DNA of 64,000 nt from assembly GCA_903828145.1 (NCBI GenBank), contig CAIKKY010000006.1, positions 372,001 through 436,000 of the forward strand, written 5' to 3'. The position numbers were made by a program, and so were the translations under genes. The notes under the pieces are model-generated. The model made no database searches. It was not told the origin of the DNA and saw only the letters and a program-made list of their open reading frames with translations. Shown here piece by piece: positions 28,349-37,061 of the stretch (position 1 is its first letter; each line of letters starts with the position of its first letter). This stretch comes from an uncultured Hyphomicrobiales bacterium. GTDB taxonomy: Bacteria > Pseudomonadota > Alphaproteobacteria > Rhizobiales > Devosiaceae.

Positions 28349-29098
28349 TTACACAGATTTAGCGCCCAAAGCCTGCCGCATATGCTCCAGCATGAGAGCA
28401 ACGCCCTGTTCGCCCAGCGCCGCCGAGGCGTCTTTGGCGCTTTCGGTGTACCAGCGCGATTTATCGAGCTTGGTCATGTCCACGGCCTCCGGGCAAAGCG
28501 CCATCATCAGTGAGGTCTCGCCAATGCCCGCATGGTCAAACGGATAGTGCTGGATGAGTTCGGCAGTCAGCAGCGGATGCCCCTTGATCCAGTTGAACGG
28601 ATCGCTGCCGCCCGATTGCTGGGCATAATAATCAGCCATGGCACGATCGCCCCACCAACCGCGGCCACGCTGCTCTTCAAGGAACTGGAAGATCACCTGC
28701 CGGGCAGCGAACTTGAAACTGAGATCGGTCGGCATCCCCACCGCGAAATTCTCGCTCTGGTGATGGATGACGAAATGGATATTGCGGAACCCGATGCGCA
28801 GCAGGCTGCGGAAGAGATCGCCCGCGAAGGGGGCAAGCGTGGTCTGCTCCACCTGCACCGAGCCATTGCCCTCGGGCGGCTCCACCGCATAGCTCGCCGC
28901 CCCGTAATAGAACGGCGGCAGGATGACGATGTTCATCTCCGTCTCGAGCCGGTCCAGCACCTTGATGACAACCAGCGTGTCCATGCCGACCGCCATATGC
29001 TCGCCGTGGTATTCGAGCACGCCAAGCGGCAGCACCACGGGCCAGTTTTCGGCAATGGCCTGCCGGATCTGGTGGGGGAGCATCAATTCGTAGCGCAT
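28349..29098 (-). CDS. Creatininase-family metal-dependent hydrolase
   Basis: A 249-residue creatininase-superfamily protein. The first metal-binding segment is clear: Glu29-Tyr-His31 and Asp40 in GVLEYHGEHMAVGMD. The second, usually NGHGGN, is here IHHQSEN, so substrate chemistry probably differs from creatinine hydrolysis. Family members also include formamide hydrolases and the inositol-pathway ring-opening hydrolase IolN; the sugar transport and kinase genes nearby make a cyclic sugar or cyclitol derivative plausible. It is divergent from fucU with a shared 124-base promoter region. ATG 29098. Confidence 0.75.
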   Translation of the reverse strand: MRYELMLPHQIRQAIAENWPVVLPLGVLEYHGEHMAVGMDTLVVIKVLDRLETEMNIVILPPFYYGAASYAVEPPEGNGSVQVEQTTLAPFAGDLFRSLLRIGFRNIHFVIHHQSENFAVGMPTDLSFKFAARQVIFQFLEEQRGRGWWGDRAMADYYAQQSGGSDPFNWIKGHPLLTAELIQHYPFDHAGIGETSLMMALCPEAVDMTKLDKSRWYTESAKDASAALGEQGVALMLEHMRQALGAKSV

Positions 29099-29222
29099 GA
29101 AGGGCCTCGTCGCGGAGTCTAGCTGGGTTGGCGCGGTCTGGTTAGCATCGCCTTTTTGCCCCCTCCCGCGCTTCGGGTCCAGATGCTAGCACAGGGCTCG
29201 TCTCAACCGGGAGGTAACGAAA

Positions 29223-29672
29223 ATGCTCAAAGGGATCGATCCCATCCTCAATGCCGATATCCTGCATGTCCTCAAATCCATGGGGCATGGCGACGAACTG
29301 ATCGTAGCCGATATGAATTTCCCCTCCGATGCCATCGCGCGCCAGACCACCTATGGCCGCCTGGTGCGCATGGAAAATGTCACCGCCGGCCGCGCCGCCG
29401 AAGCCATTCTCTCGCTGATGCCCCTCGATTCGTTTGTCGAAAGACCGGCGCTGCGCATGGAAATCGTCGGCCAGCCCGACGAGCTGCCCGCCGTACAGGC
29501 CGAAGTGCAGGCATCAATCGACAGGGCCGAGGGTCGGTCGTGGCCCATGGGCTCCATCGAGCGCTTCGCCTTCTATGAGCGCGCGAAAAAAGCCTATGCC
29601 GTGGTGCAAACCGGCGAGCGCCGGTTCTATGGCTGCTTCGTCTTCGTCAAGGGCGTCATTCCGCCCGCTTGA
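29223..29672 (+). CDS. fucU: RbsD/FucU-family mutarotase
   Basis: A 149-residue protein of the RbsD/FucU family, which interconverts anomers of free sugars such as L-fucose or D-ribose on entry to the cell. Typical features are ILHVLKSMGHGDELIVADMNFP-like sequence (residues about 13-34) and the C-terminal FYGCFVFVKG. FucU-like length favours fucose-type over ribose-type members. ATG 29223 follows GGGAGGTAACGAAA. It precedes the sugar ABC transporter genes by 296 bases and probably acts on the transported sugar. Confidence 0.85.
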   Translation: MLKGIDPILNADILHVLKSMGHGDELIVADMNFPSDAIARQTTYGRLVRMENVTAGRAAEAILSLMPLDSFVERPALRMEIVGQPDELPAVQAEVQASIDRAEGRSWPMGSIERFAFYERAKKAYAVVQTGERRFYGCFVFVKGVIPPA

Positions 29673-29731
29673 GGGCAGTGGACCTGAATTCAGTCCCCGG
29701 GCGGGGGTCATCACTGGCCCTCGTCCGATCA

Positions 29732-29764
29732 TTCATCAGTGAAATAAACTTTTTTATAGATGAA
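29732..29764. promoter_or_regulatory. Candidate operator upstream of the sugar ABC operon
   Basis: In an AT-rich patch, TTCATC (29732-29737) is mirrored by GATGAA (29759-29764) across 21 bases. The left arm continues as ATCAGTGAAA, and a similar ATCAGTAAAA occurs at the promoter side of the facing btpA operon (about 37874). This suggests one regulator for both halves of the locus. No regulator is encoded nearby, so this is weak inference. Confidence 0.3.
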
Positions 29765-29814
29765 TTTTGAATGCGGTTTTGCCTTTTGCCGGTCGTTCGC
29801 GCGCGCGGAGCCGA

Positions 29815-29843
29815 TTGACTTCCGGCGCGTCACATTCCTACCA
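29815..29843 (+). promoter_or_regulatory. Candidate sigma-70 promoter and structured leader of the sugar ABC operon
   Basis: TTGACT (29815-29820) and CTACCA (29838-29843) are separated by 17 bases, close to the alphaproteobacterial TTGAC-N17-CTA pattern. The implied leader is about 120 bases and includes a GAAGGGG/CCCCTTC hairpin with a 4-base loop at 29864-29881. Nothing else, and no small gene, is evident in the 296-base gap between fucU and the binding protein gene. Confidence 0.4.
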
Positions 29844-29968
29844 TCAGCCAGTCTCTCGCACGGGAAGGGGATAACCCCTTCGCCCGGTTTTGCCTTCGGG
29901 TGCCGGGTGTGCTGCGCGGGTGCCAACACGCCGTCCGGAGGGGCGGCGCGACAAGGGAGGACTTACAC

Positions 29969-31609
29969 GTGAAAGTCGATGTCTATAATCAGCTGATGGC
30001 TCTTCAGACCGGCCGTCGTAATTTCATGAAGGGCGTCGCCGCCCTCGCCGCTGGCTCGGCGCTCGGCACCAGCCTCGCCGGCCGTGCCTTTGCGCAGGGC
30101 AATGTGCGCGCCGACATCCTCGCCATTCCAGGCGTTGGCAAGGGCTCGCCCACCGATGCCGATTGGCAGAAGGTTGGCGAACTGACCCTCGAAGCCACCA
30201 AGGCCAGCGTGGCCGAAGGCGAATTCGCGGGCGTTGAGCTGACCTTTATGGGCCTCAACAACCAGAACCTGCACAACTTCCTGTTCCGCGGCTTCCTGAA
30301 GCCGTGGGAAGCCTATACCGGCGCCAAGATCAACTGGATCGATCTCGCCCAGGCTGACTACAATGCGCGTCTGCAGCAGTCGATTGCATCGGGCACTGTC
30401 GATTTCGACATCATCGAAATGGGCGCCCCCTTCGAAGGCGATACCGCTGGCAAGGGCCTGCTCGACGAAATGCCGGATTGGGTCAAGACCCAGATCGACA
30501 TGGACGACTACGTGAACTACCTGAAGGCGCCGGTCGGCACCTGGGATGGCAAGACCTACCGCATCACCATCGACGGTGACTGCCATACCTTCGCTTACCG
30601 CAAGGATTACTTCACCGATCCGGCGATTACGGCCGCGACCGGCATGACCGAAGCGCCGACCACCTGGCAGCAGATCAACGAATTCACCAAGAAGGTGAAG
30701 GGCCAGAAGGATCCGCTGACTGGCGGCGACGCATTTGGTTACCTCGACCCGCTGAAAGGCTGGGGCGGCTTCGGCTTCTACTTCCTCGAAGACCGTGCGT
30801 CGGCCTATGCCAAGCATCCGTCCGATCCGGCATGGCTGTTCGACGCAGACACCATGAAGCCGCGCGTCAATAATCCGGCTTGGGTTCAGGCCATTCAGGA
30901 CGTGCTTGACGCCGTTCCGAGCCTGCCGCCTGATCAGATCAACGCCGATCCGGGCACGACAGCGTTCCAGCAGTTCCTCGCCGGTACAGGCTCGGGCATC
31001 TGCTGGTGGGGCGACGTGGGCTCCAACGCCAAGACCTCGGATTCGTCCGTTGTCGGCGACGTGGTGGGCTTCTCGATCAATCCGGGTTCCGACAAGGTCT
31101 ACAATTCGGCCGCCGGCGCGTGGGAAACCCCCGCGACCCCGAACTTCGCGCCCAACATGGCTTACCTCGGCTGGGGTATCTATGTGACGAAGAACGTTTC
31201 GGCCGACGACAAGAAGCGTAAGGCCGCCTGGTCGGCTGCTGCGCATCTGGGTGGCAAGGACATTTCGCTCTGGACAGCGGCTTACCCGTCGGGCTTCCAG
31301 CCCTACCGCAACAGCCACTTCCAGTACGATGAATGGGCTTCTGCCGGGTACGACCGTGCCTTCGTTGAGGACTATCTCGGCTCGAACCTCGACAGCTACA
31401 ACCACCCGAATGCGGCGATCGAACCCCGAATCCCGGGCATCTTCCAGTACTACTCGGTGGCCGAAGACGTTCTGGCCAAGGGCTTTGCCGGCCAGCTCGG
31501 CACAGCCCAGGAAATCGCTGATGCGATTGCCGCCGAATGGGAAAAGATCACCGACCAGATCGGTCGCGACAGCCAGATCAAGCTCTACAAGGCGTCGCTG
31601 GGCCTCTGA
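29969..31609 (+). CDS. Sugar ABC transporter substrate-binding protein, Tat-exported
   Basis: A 546-residue periplasmic binding protein of the family 1 solute-binding (MalE-like) type. The N-terminus has a twin-arginine signal (GRRNFMK at about 17-23, a hydrophobic stretch, cleavage after AFA near 44), implying folded export. GTG 29969 follows AGGGAGG and is preferred over the longer frame from 29900. Internal segments such as KVKGQKDPLTGGD and SGICWWGDVGS suit a large carbohydrate-binding protein. It is followed by two MalF/MalG-type permease genes; the ligand is unknown but probably a sugar or polyol matched to the nearby mutarotase and kinase. Confidence 0.88.
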   Translation: MKVDVYNQLMALQTGRRNFMKGVAALAAGSALGTSLAGRAFAQGNVRADILAIPGVGKGSPTDADWQKVGELTLEATKASVAEGEFAGVELTFMGLNNQNLHNFLFRGFLKPWEAYTGAKINWIDLAQADYNARLQQSIASGTVDFDIIEMGAPFEGDTAGKGLLDEMPDWVKTQIDMDDYVNYLKAPVGTWDGKTYRITIDGDCHTFAYRKDYFTDPAITAATGMTEAPTTWQQINEFTKKVKGQKDPLTGGDAFGYLDPLKGWGGFGFYFLEDRASAYAKHPSDPAWLFDADTMKPRVNNPAWVQAIQDVLDAVPSLPPDQINADPGTTAFQQFLAGTGSGICWWGDVGSNAKTSDSSVVGDVVGFSINPGSDKVYNSAAGAWETPATPNFAPNMAYLGWGIYVTKNVSADDKKRKAAWSAAAHLGGKDISLWTAAYPSGFQPYRNSHFQYDEWASAGYDRAFVEDYLGSNLDSYNHPNAAIEPRIPGIFQYYSVAEDVLAKGFAGQLGTAQEIADAIAAEWEKITDQIGRDSQIKLYKASLGL

Positions 31610-31690
31610 GCCCTCGGCACCTGAGTTGATTTGACAAAGTTCGGCTGGTGGCTATCCGGTCACCAGCCGTCTTCTTTAAGGGGGAATCCT

Positions 31691-32803
31691 TTGACCATTG
31701 GCTCGCTGTCTGGCGATCTCGCGACATCCCGCGCCGCTGCCGGGCGCTCTCAGCGCCGCCGTCTTGGCCGCTTCCTCATCATCGGTTCAACCGCTGCGTT
31801 CATTCTGCTGATTCTTGCCCAAGTGCTGCAGGCCGCAGGCGTTGCACAGTTCGGTTTCCCCAACTGGCGGCCAACGCTCTACGGCTATGTCACCTGGGGC
31901 GTGCTCCTCGCGATTGGCCAGATCATGGCCCGCGGCGAAGCCGGCTGGCGGGCATTGTTCATTCTACCGGCAGGCATGTTCGTCGCCGCCTTCGCGATTT
32001 TCCCAACGTTTGCCGGTCTGCTGATCGCCATGACCGATTGGAACCTGAGTTCCTCGACCGGTCCACGCTTCAATGGTCTCGATAACCTTATCGAGCTGTT
32101 TCAGGATCGCTTCTACTGGAACGCGCTCGGCAATATGGTCATCTATGTGCTGATGGTCGCGGTGGAATATGCCATCGCCTTCGGCCTTGCCCTGCTGCTC
32201 AACGCCGAAATCCGCGCCCGCAAACTCTGGCGCGTCGCCTTCCTCATTCCGCTCATGCTATCCCCGGTGGCGGTGAGCTGGATGGTCGGCAAATCCATGC
32301 TCGAAACCCGCTTCGGCCCGATTGCGCGCTTTGCCAAATCGGTCGGCTGGCAGAGCCCCACGTTCTTTGCCGATCCGTGGATTGCGCGTCTCTCTATTGA
32401 AGCCATGGATGCCTGGGTTTCGATCCCCTTCATGATGATTCTGTTGCTCGCCGGACTTCAGGCGCTGCCCAAGGAAGTATCCGAGGCCGCCAAGGTTGAT
32501 GGCGCGACCGGTTGGCAGGGCTTCTGGCAGATCACATTTCCGCTGATGCTGCCGGTCTCGATTACGGCCATCATCCTGCGCATCATCTTCAAGCTGAAGC
32601 TCGCCGATATTGTCATCAACGTGACCTCGGGTGGGCCAGGCGGCGCGACTGATACCGTGTCGAGCTTCATCTATCGCGAATATCGGGATCGATCGAACGT
32701 CGGCTATGGCACCATGTTGGCCATGTTCTATCTGGTGCTCATCATTGTGTTTATTACCGCGCTGCTCAATCTGTTCAACAAGCGCATGCAGAGGATGAGC
32801 TGA
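31691..32803 (+). CDS. Sugar ABC transporter permease (MalF type)
   Basis: A 370-residue inner membrane permease with eight or so hydrophobic segments. The cytoplasmic coupling motif EAAKVDGATGWQGFWQITFPLMLP is close to the consensus EAA loop. I start it at TTG 31691, six bases after AAGGGGGAA; an earlier open frame to 31631 has no binding site. It lies 81 bases after the binding protein gene and one base before the next permease gene. Confidence 0.88.
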   Translation: MTIGSLSGDLATSRAAAGRSQRRRLGRFLIIGSTAAFILLILAQVLQAAGVAQFGFPNWRPTLYGYVTWGVLLAIGQIMARGEAGWRALFILPAGMFVAAFAIFPTFAGLLIAMTDWNLSSSTGPRFNGLDNLIELFQDRFYWNALGNMVIYVLMVAVEYAIAFGLALLLNAEIRARKLWRVAFLIPLMLSPVAVSWMVGKSMLETRFGPIARFAKSVGWQSPTFFADPWIARLSIEAMDAWVSIPFMMILLLAGLQALPKEVSEAAKVDGATGWQGFWQITFPLMLPVSITAIILRIIFKLKLADIVINVTSGGPGGATDTVSSFIYREYRDRSNVGYGTMLAMFYLVLIIVFITALLNLFNKRMQRMS

Positions 32804-32804
32804 T

Positions 32805-33737
32805 ATGACTGCGACTCTGCTCACCCGCTCCGAAGCTGACCTCGCCGCCGCGCGGCAGCGCGAGACCAAACGGTTTTTCGGCAAAGTCGGCATCTATGGC
32901 CTTTTGGGCCTCTGGGCCGTCATATCCCTGTTTCCAGTGTTCTGGACGCTGACCACCTCAATGAAGGTGGCCAAGGATGTGCAGCGTGGCGCCATCGTCC
33001 CCTTTATTGATTTTCAGCCCAGTTGGCTCGGTTGGAAATCGCTTGGCCTCTCGCCCGAAACCATCGGCCAGGTATCAACCGTCCGCGATGAATTTCTGAA
33101 ACGGTTCTTCAACTCGGTCGCGGTGTCGGTTTCGGCCTCGTTGCTGGCGGTCCTCATCGGGGCGCTCGCGGCCTATGGGCTCAGCCGCTTTACCTACAAA
33201 TTCCTCTGGATGCGGAACAAGGACATCTCGTTCTTCTTCCTCTCCCAGCTCATCCTGCCGCCCGTGGTGCTGGCCCTGCCATTCCTCGTGCTCTACCGCG
33301 AGCTGGCGCTGCTCGATAACCTCGTCGGACTCACGCTGCTGTATACGCTGACCGTGCTGCCGATTGTCGTCTGGATCATGAAGGACCAGTTCGACACCAT
33401 CCCCTTCGAACTTGATGAAGCCGCCGCTGTTGACGGGCTCGGCTCCTGGGGCACATTCTTCCGCATCATTGTGCCCATGTCGCTGCCCGGCATGGTCGCG
33501 GCCTTCATCCTCGCGCTGATCCTGTGCTGGAACGAATACTTCTTTGCCGCGCTCCTCACCTCGACCAATGCCACCACCTTGCCGGTTATGGTGGCGAGCC
33601 AAACCGGCTCGCAGGGCATCAACTGGTGGGCCATGGCCGCTCTGGCTACGGCCGCTATCGGGCCGCTTGTGGTGATCGGCATCTTCCTCGAGCGCTACAT
33701 CATCAAGGGACTGACTGCCGGGTCGGTGAAGGGCTGA
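32805..33737 (+). CDS. Sugar ABC transporter permease (MalG type)
   Basis: A 310-residue permease with six predicted membrane helices and the EAA loop ELDEAAAVDGLGSWGTFFRIIVP. A TTS-like N-terminal periplasmic segment (FWTLTTSMKV) is typical of the MalG group. It pairs with the MalF-type protein upstream. No ATP-binding subunit gene follows; the operon ends at a hairpin terminator, so the ATPase must be shared from elsewhere, as with MsiK/UgpC-type multitask ATPases. Confidence 0.9.
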   Translation: MTATLLTRSEADLAAARQRETKRFFGKVGIYGLLGLWAVISLFPVFWTLTTSMKVAKDVQRGAIVPFIDFQPSWLGWKSLGLSPETIGQVSTVRDEFLKRFFNSVAVSVSASLLAVLIGALAAYGLSRFTYKFLWMRNKDISFFFLSQLILPPVVLALPFLVLYRELALLDNLVGLTLLYTLTVLPIVVWIMKDQFDTIPFELDEAAAVDGLGSWGTFFRIIVPMSLPGMVAAFILALILCWNEYFFAALLTSTNATTLPVMVASQTGSQGINWWAMAALATAAIGPLVVIGIFLERYIIKGLTAGSVKG

Positions 33738-33761
33738 GCCCCACCACCATGTGATAGCAAA

Positions 33762-33788
33762 AACCGCCGGGGGCTTCCTCCGGCGGTT
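33762..33788 (+). terminator. Intrinsic terminator of the sugar ABC operon
   Basis: A perfect 9-base stem (33762-33770 with 33780-33788), preceded by A residues and followed by CTGTTTTG. It ends the plus-strand transporter operon and lies between it and the facing minus-strand operon, whose last stop is at 33916. The 127 bases between hold no gene. Confidence 0.75.
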
Positions 33789-33915
33789 CTGTTTTGGGGC
33801 AGGGGGATCAGCCGAGAGCAGCCGGGATCGGCAGGCGGTCCGCAGGAGGGAAGCGCGGTGCCGCGCCCCCCCGGAACCTGGGGGCGGTCATCCCGCCCGA
33901 CGTCGCTTTGTCCCG

Positions 33916-34473
33916 TTATTCGATATTGGTGTGGTTCGCGCGCATCATGTCGGCGGTAATGCCGGTCGACTCCTTGAGGCGGGCAACCATCACCTCGAAC
34001 AGCACAAACATGGCGCCCTCAAAGACCGAGCCCATGGGCAGAACCGCACTGGCGGCCGCCGTCTGGTCACTGGCCATGGTTTGTCCGGGGATCACCAGCA
34101 GGTGCCCGGCGAGCGGCGCCAGCGGCGCACGGGCTTCGGCGGTGACCAGCAGCACTTCGGCCCCAGCGCCGCGGGCGAGCCGCATCAATTCCCCGGCCGT
34201 GCCGAGGGTACCCGGCCCGCTGGAGGCAAAGAACAGGTCGCCGACGCCAACCGGTGGCGTGGTCATGTCGCCGACCATGGCCACCTTCAGCCCCATGTGG
34301 AACAGCCGCATGCACAGCGCCCGCATCATCAGGCCCTCGCGGCCCGCGCCATAAAGCACAATGCGGTCGGCTTCCTCGATCAACCGGCAGGCATGGTCGA
34401 TCTGGCGCGGATCAATGCCGTTAAGCGCTGCGCCCAATTCCTTCAGCGCTTCCGTAAAGGCCGCCCCGCTCAT
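33916..34473 (-). CDS. SIS-domain sugar phosphate isomerase (HxlB-like)
   Basis: A 185-residue single-SIS-domain protein. IVLYGAGREGLMMRALCMRL forms the phosphate-binding start of the fold, with VGDMTTPPVGVGDLFFASSGPG next; this layout and length resemble 6-phospho-3-hexuloisomerase (HxlB) and related isomerases. It probably isomerises the phosphorylated product of the FGGY kinase encoded just upstream, whose stop overlaps its ATG (ATGA). No hexulose-phosphate synthase (HxlA) gene is present, so the formaldehyde pathway is unlikely. Confidence 0.75.
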   Translation of the reverse strand: MSGAAFTEALKELGAALNGIDPRQIDHACRLIEEADRIVLYGAGREGLMMRALCMRLFHMGLKVAMVGDMTTPPVGVGDLFFASSGPGTLGTAGELMRLARGAGAEVLLVTAEARAPLAPLAGHLLVIPGQTMASDQTAAASAVLPMGSVFEGAMFVLFEVMVARLKESTGITADMMRANHTNIE

Positions 34474-35966
34474 TGATCAAGCTCCGCCATCAGATCCTTC
34501 GTGCGGGTATAGAGGTCCCGGAACACGCGATAGCGCCGGTCATAGAGCCCCTTGAGATCGGCCGAAGGCGCAATCTCGTAGGCCACCGGGTTCCAGGTGC
34601 GGATGTCGCCCCGGGCCACATCACCAATGGCCAGCGCCGCAATGAAGGCATCGCCATAGCTCGCGCCCATGGTCTTTTCGCGCACGATCTGCACGCGCCC
34701 CGACACGTCCGATGTGGCCTGCGCCCAGACCCGGTTCTTGGTGCCGCCACCGGCGGCCAGAATGGCCCGGGGCGGGTGCCCGACATCCTCATAGGTGTCA
34801 AACACATGCCGCGTGCCGAACGCGATGCCTTCAAACAGCGCGCGATAGATATCGCCGCGCTTGTGCGTGAGGTTGAGCCCGAACACCATGCCCTTCGCCT
34901 GGGTATCGTGGATCGGCGTGCGCTCGCCCGAAAAATAGGGCAGCAGCACCAGCCCGTTTGCGCCGGGCGGCGAGGCCTCCGCTTCGGTGGCCAGGTCGAC
35001 CACGGCGGTCTTGGGGTCGAGTTCCCGCCCGAATTCGTCGCGGAACCAGTGGCTGAGCGTGCCCGAGGTCGCCAGCCCCGAAAGGGCTGCATGCTGGCCG
35101 GGGAAGAACCACGGTGCGTACCAGAGCCGCGCGTCCGGCACGCGCACCGGCGTGATCTCGATGATGAAGATGGTGGAGCCATACATGAGCAGCATGTCGC
35201 CATCATCGAGCACGCCGACGCTCAACGCCTCAGCGCCCGCGTCAATCGTGCCGCAGGTGACGGGCGTGCCTACGACGAGGCCGGTTTCAGCCGCCGCTTT
35301 TGCCGTGACCCCACCCGCAATATCGGTGGTCCAGAGGAGGTCAGGCAGCTTGTCGAGCCCGATGATGTCGTCTGCCAGCGCATCGGTCCAGTTGAGCGTC
35401 GCCACATCATAGAGCGGCGAGAAATTGGCCGCCGAATAATGGTCGATCACATAGCGACCGGTCAGCTTATGAACGATGTAGGTCGTTGAGGTCATCACCT
35501 TGGCGGTCTGGGCGTACAGGTCAGGGCGCTTGTTCTTGAGCCACAGGATTTTCGGGCCCACCGATTGCGAGGTGAGCGCATTGCCGCACCGGGCCAAAAG
35601 CACGTCTTCGCCAATCCGGTCGGTCAGAACCTTGATCTCATCCACAGCGCGCGTATCGACGCCGTAAAGCACCCCGTTCATCAGCGGTGTGCCGGTTTTG
35701 TCCACGGGCAGCATGCAGGGGCCAATGGCGCTGGCGGCCACGGCCTTGATATCCTTGGGGTCAATGCCGCTCTGGGCAATCAACGCCTTCGTCAGAAAGA
35801 CGAAATCGCCCCACCAGTCCTCTTCGGCCCGGTGCTCGGCCCAGCCCGGCTGCGGCACCAGCATCTTGTGCGGCCGCGCCGCGCTCGCGATGACAGTCCC
35901 CCCGGCGTCGACCAGCACGCCCTTGCTTTCAAACGTCCCGATATCGATGCCGAGATAGGCTTTCAT
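34470..35966 (-). CDS. FGGY-family carbohydrate kinase
   Basis: A 498-residue two-lobed sugar kinase. GIDIGTFESKGVLVD is the first ATP-site motif; GTIDAGAEALSVG carries the catalytic aspartate; YFSGERTPIHD and LAAGGGTKNRVWAQ are FGGY hallmarks. Substrates in this family range over pentuloses, hexuloses, polyols and erythritol; xylulokinase-like sequence features do not settle which. It overlaps the M42 hydrolase gene upstream and the SIS gene downstream by four bases, giving one translational unit. Confidence 0.88.
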   Translation of the reverse strand: MKAYLGIDIGTFESKGVLVDAGGTVIASAARPHKMLVPQPGWAEHRAEEDWWGDFVFLTKALIAQSGIDPKDIKAVAASAIGPCMLPVDKTGTPLMNGVLYGVDTRAVDEIKVLTDRIGEDVLLARCGNALTSQSVGPKILWLKNKRPDLYAQTAKVMTSTTYIVHKLTGRYVIDHYSAANFSPLYDVATLNWTDALADDIIGLDKLPDLLWTTDIAGGVTAKAAAETGLVVGTPVTCGTIDAGAEALSVGVLDDGDMLLMYGSTIFIIEITPVRVPDARLWYAPWFFPGQHAALSGLATSGTLSHWFRDEFGRELDPKTAVVDLATEAEASPPGANGLVLLPYFSGERTPIHDTQAKGMVFGLNLTHKRGDIYRALFEGIAFGTRHVFDTYEDVGHPPRAILAAGGGTKNRVWAQATSDVSGRVQIVREKTMGASYGDAFIAALAIGDVARGDIRTWNPVAYEIAPSADLKGLYDRRYRVFRDLYTRTKDLMAELDQ

Positions 35967-37060
35967 TGTTCAAACGCGTCCCTGTCGAGAATAAACTGGG
36001 GCCCGATCCGCGGCAGCGCTTCGGTCAGCAGCCGATGCAGCATTTCCAGATCGGCAATATCGACCAGCTCCAGCGCCGAATGCGAGTAGCGCATGGGAAA
36101 GCCCATATCGATGGCAGCCACGCCCTGGCCCACCAGTTGCACGTAGGAATTGTCGGTCAACGCCCCGATATGGGCGCTGCGCTGTAGCGGCAGCCCGGCG
36201 TCAGCCGCGCTGTCTTCCATCAGTTTCACCATGGCCGGGTGGGGCAGGGTGCCATTCAGCGTGCCGCGTCCATGAAAGGAATACAGGCTCATGGCCGGTC
36301 CGCCGCCCATCCGCACATCGCCGCGCGCCGTCATGTCGGGCGTGTCGGTGGCCAGCACCAGATCGAGCTGGATGGCGATATCGGGCATCAGCACCTGCGC
36401 CGCCGTTACCGCACCGCGGAGATTGAATTCCTCCTGTACGGAAAACACGAAATGGATCGTGGGCCGGTGCGGCTCATCCAGCATCGAGGCGATGGTTTCG
36501 AGCATCACCGCGATCCCCGCCCGATCATCAACCGAGGTGCCCGCGATGCGGCCATTGGCCAGTACCGAGACATTAGGCCGGTACACCACCGGTGTGCCCA
36601 CATCGATGCCCGCCGCCTTCACGTCCGCAGCGCTCTGGAACCCGGCATCAACATACAGCTCGGTATAGGGCAGCACCTTGTATTTTTCGTCCTGGCCCGT
36701 CGCGTGGTGGCTCTTGTGGGCAATCAGGCCCGGCACATCGCGCCCCTCGCCAATCGAAAACAGCACTTCATGCGCCGGCAGCGCCCGTTCCGGCACGCCG
36801 CCCAGCCGTTCGATGCGCACAAGGCCATTCGCCTCGATTTTGCGGGTGATGAAACCCAACTGGTCCATATGAGCAAACAGCATCACCGAGGGCGCCGCCT
36901 TGTCGCCCTCAAGCGTGGCAATCAGATTGCCCAGCCGGTCGGTCGTGGTGGGCAGGCCCAGAGGATCGAGCTTACCTTTCAGGTAACGCCGCACGCGGCC
37001 CTCGTGCCCGGAGAGCCCGGGGATCATCATCAGCTCGGTGAGCAGGGTTTGCATGGTCAT
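35963..37060 (-). CDS. M42-family metallo-hydrolase (SgcX/FrvX-like)
   Basis: A 365-residue M42 aminopeptidase/endoglucanase-family protein. The two-zinc ligand set is present: His in LFAHMDQLG, Asp in VDDRAGIA, catalytic and metal Glu in VQEEFNLRG, Asp in ATDTPD, His in YSHSALELVD. M42 genes occur inside sugar operons in E. coli (sgcX, frvX) where peptidase function is unproven, and here the gene sits between btpA/sgcQ and a sugar kinase, which suggests a sugar-derived amide or ester substrate. ATG 37060 is one base after the btpA stop; the longer frame to 37141 is inside btpA. Confidence 0.82.
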   Translation of the reverse strand: MTMQTLLTELMMIPGLSGHEGRVRRYLKGKLDPLGLPTTTDRLGNLIATLEGDKAAPSVMLFAHMDQLGFITRKIEANGLVRIERLGGVPERALPAHEVLFSIGEGRDVPGLIAHKSHHATGQDEKYKVLPYTELYVDAGFQSAADVKAAGIDVGTPVVYRPNVSVLANGRIAGTSVDDRAGIAVMLETIASMLDEPHRPTIHFVFSVQEEFNLRGAVTAAQVLMPDIAIQLDLVLATDTPDMTARGDVRMGGGPAMSLYSFHGRGTLNGTLPHPAMVKLMEDSAADAGLPLQRSAHIGALTDNSYVQLVGQGVAAIDMGFPMRYSHSALELVDIADLEMLHRLLTEALPRIGPQFILDRDAFEQ

Positions 37061-37061
37061 G

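Noticed and set aside
29729-29929. 66-residue minus-strand frame before the sugar ABC operon
   Set aside because: It covers the probable promoter and leader hairpin and has no binding site or recognisable sequence.
33916-34473. HxlB as part of a formaldehyde-fixing ribulose monophosphate pathway
   Set aside because: No HxlA partner gene; the kinase and transporter context suits sugar catabolism better.
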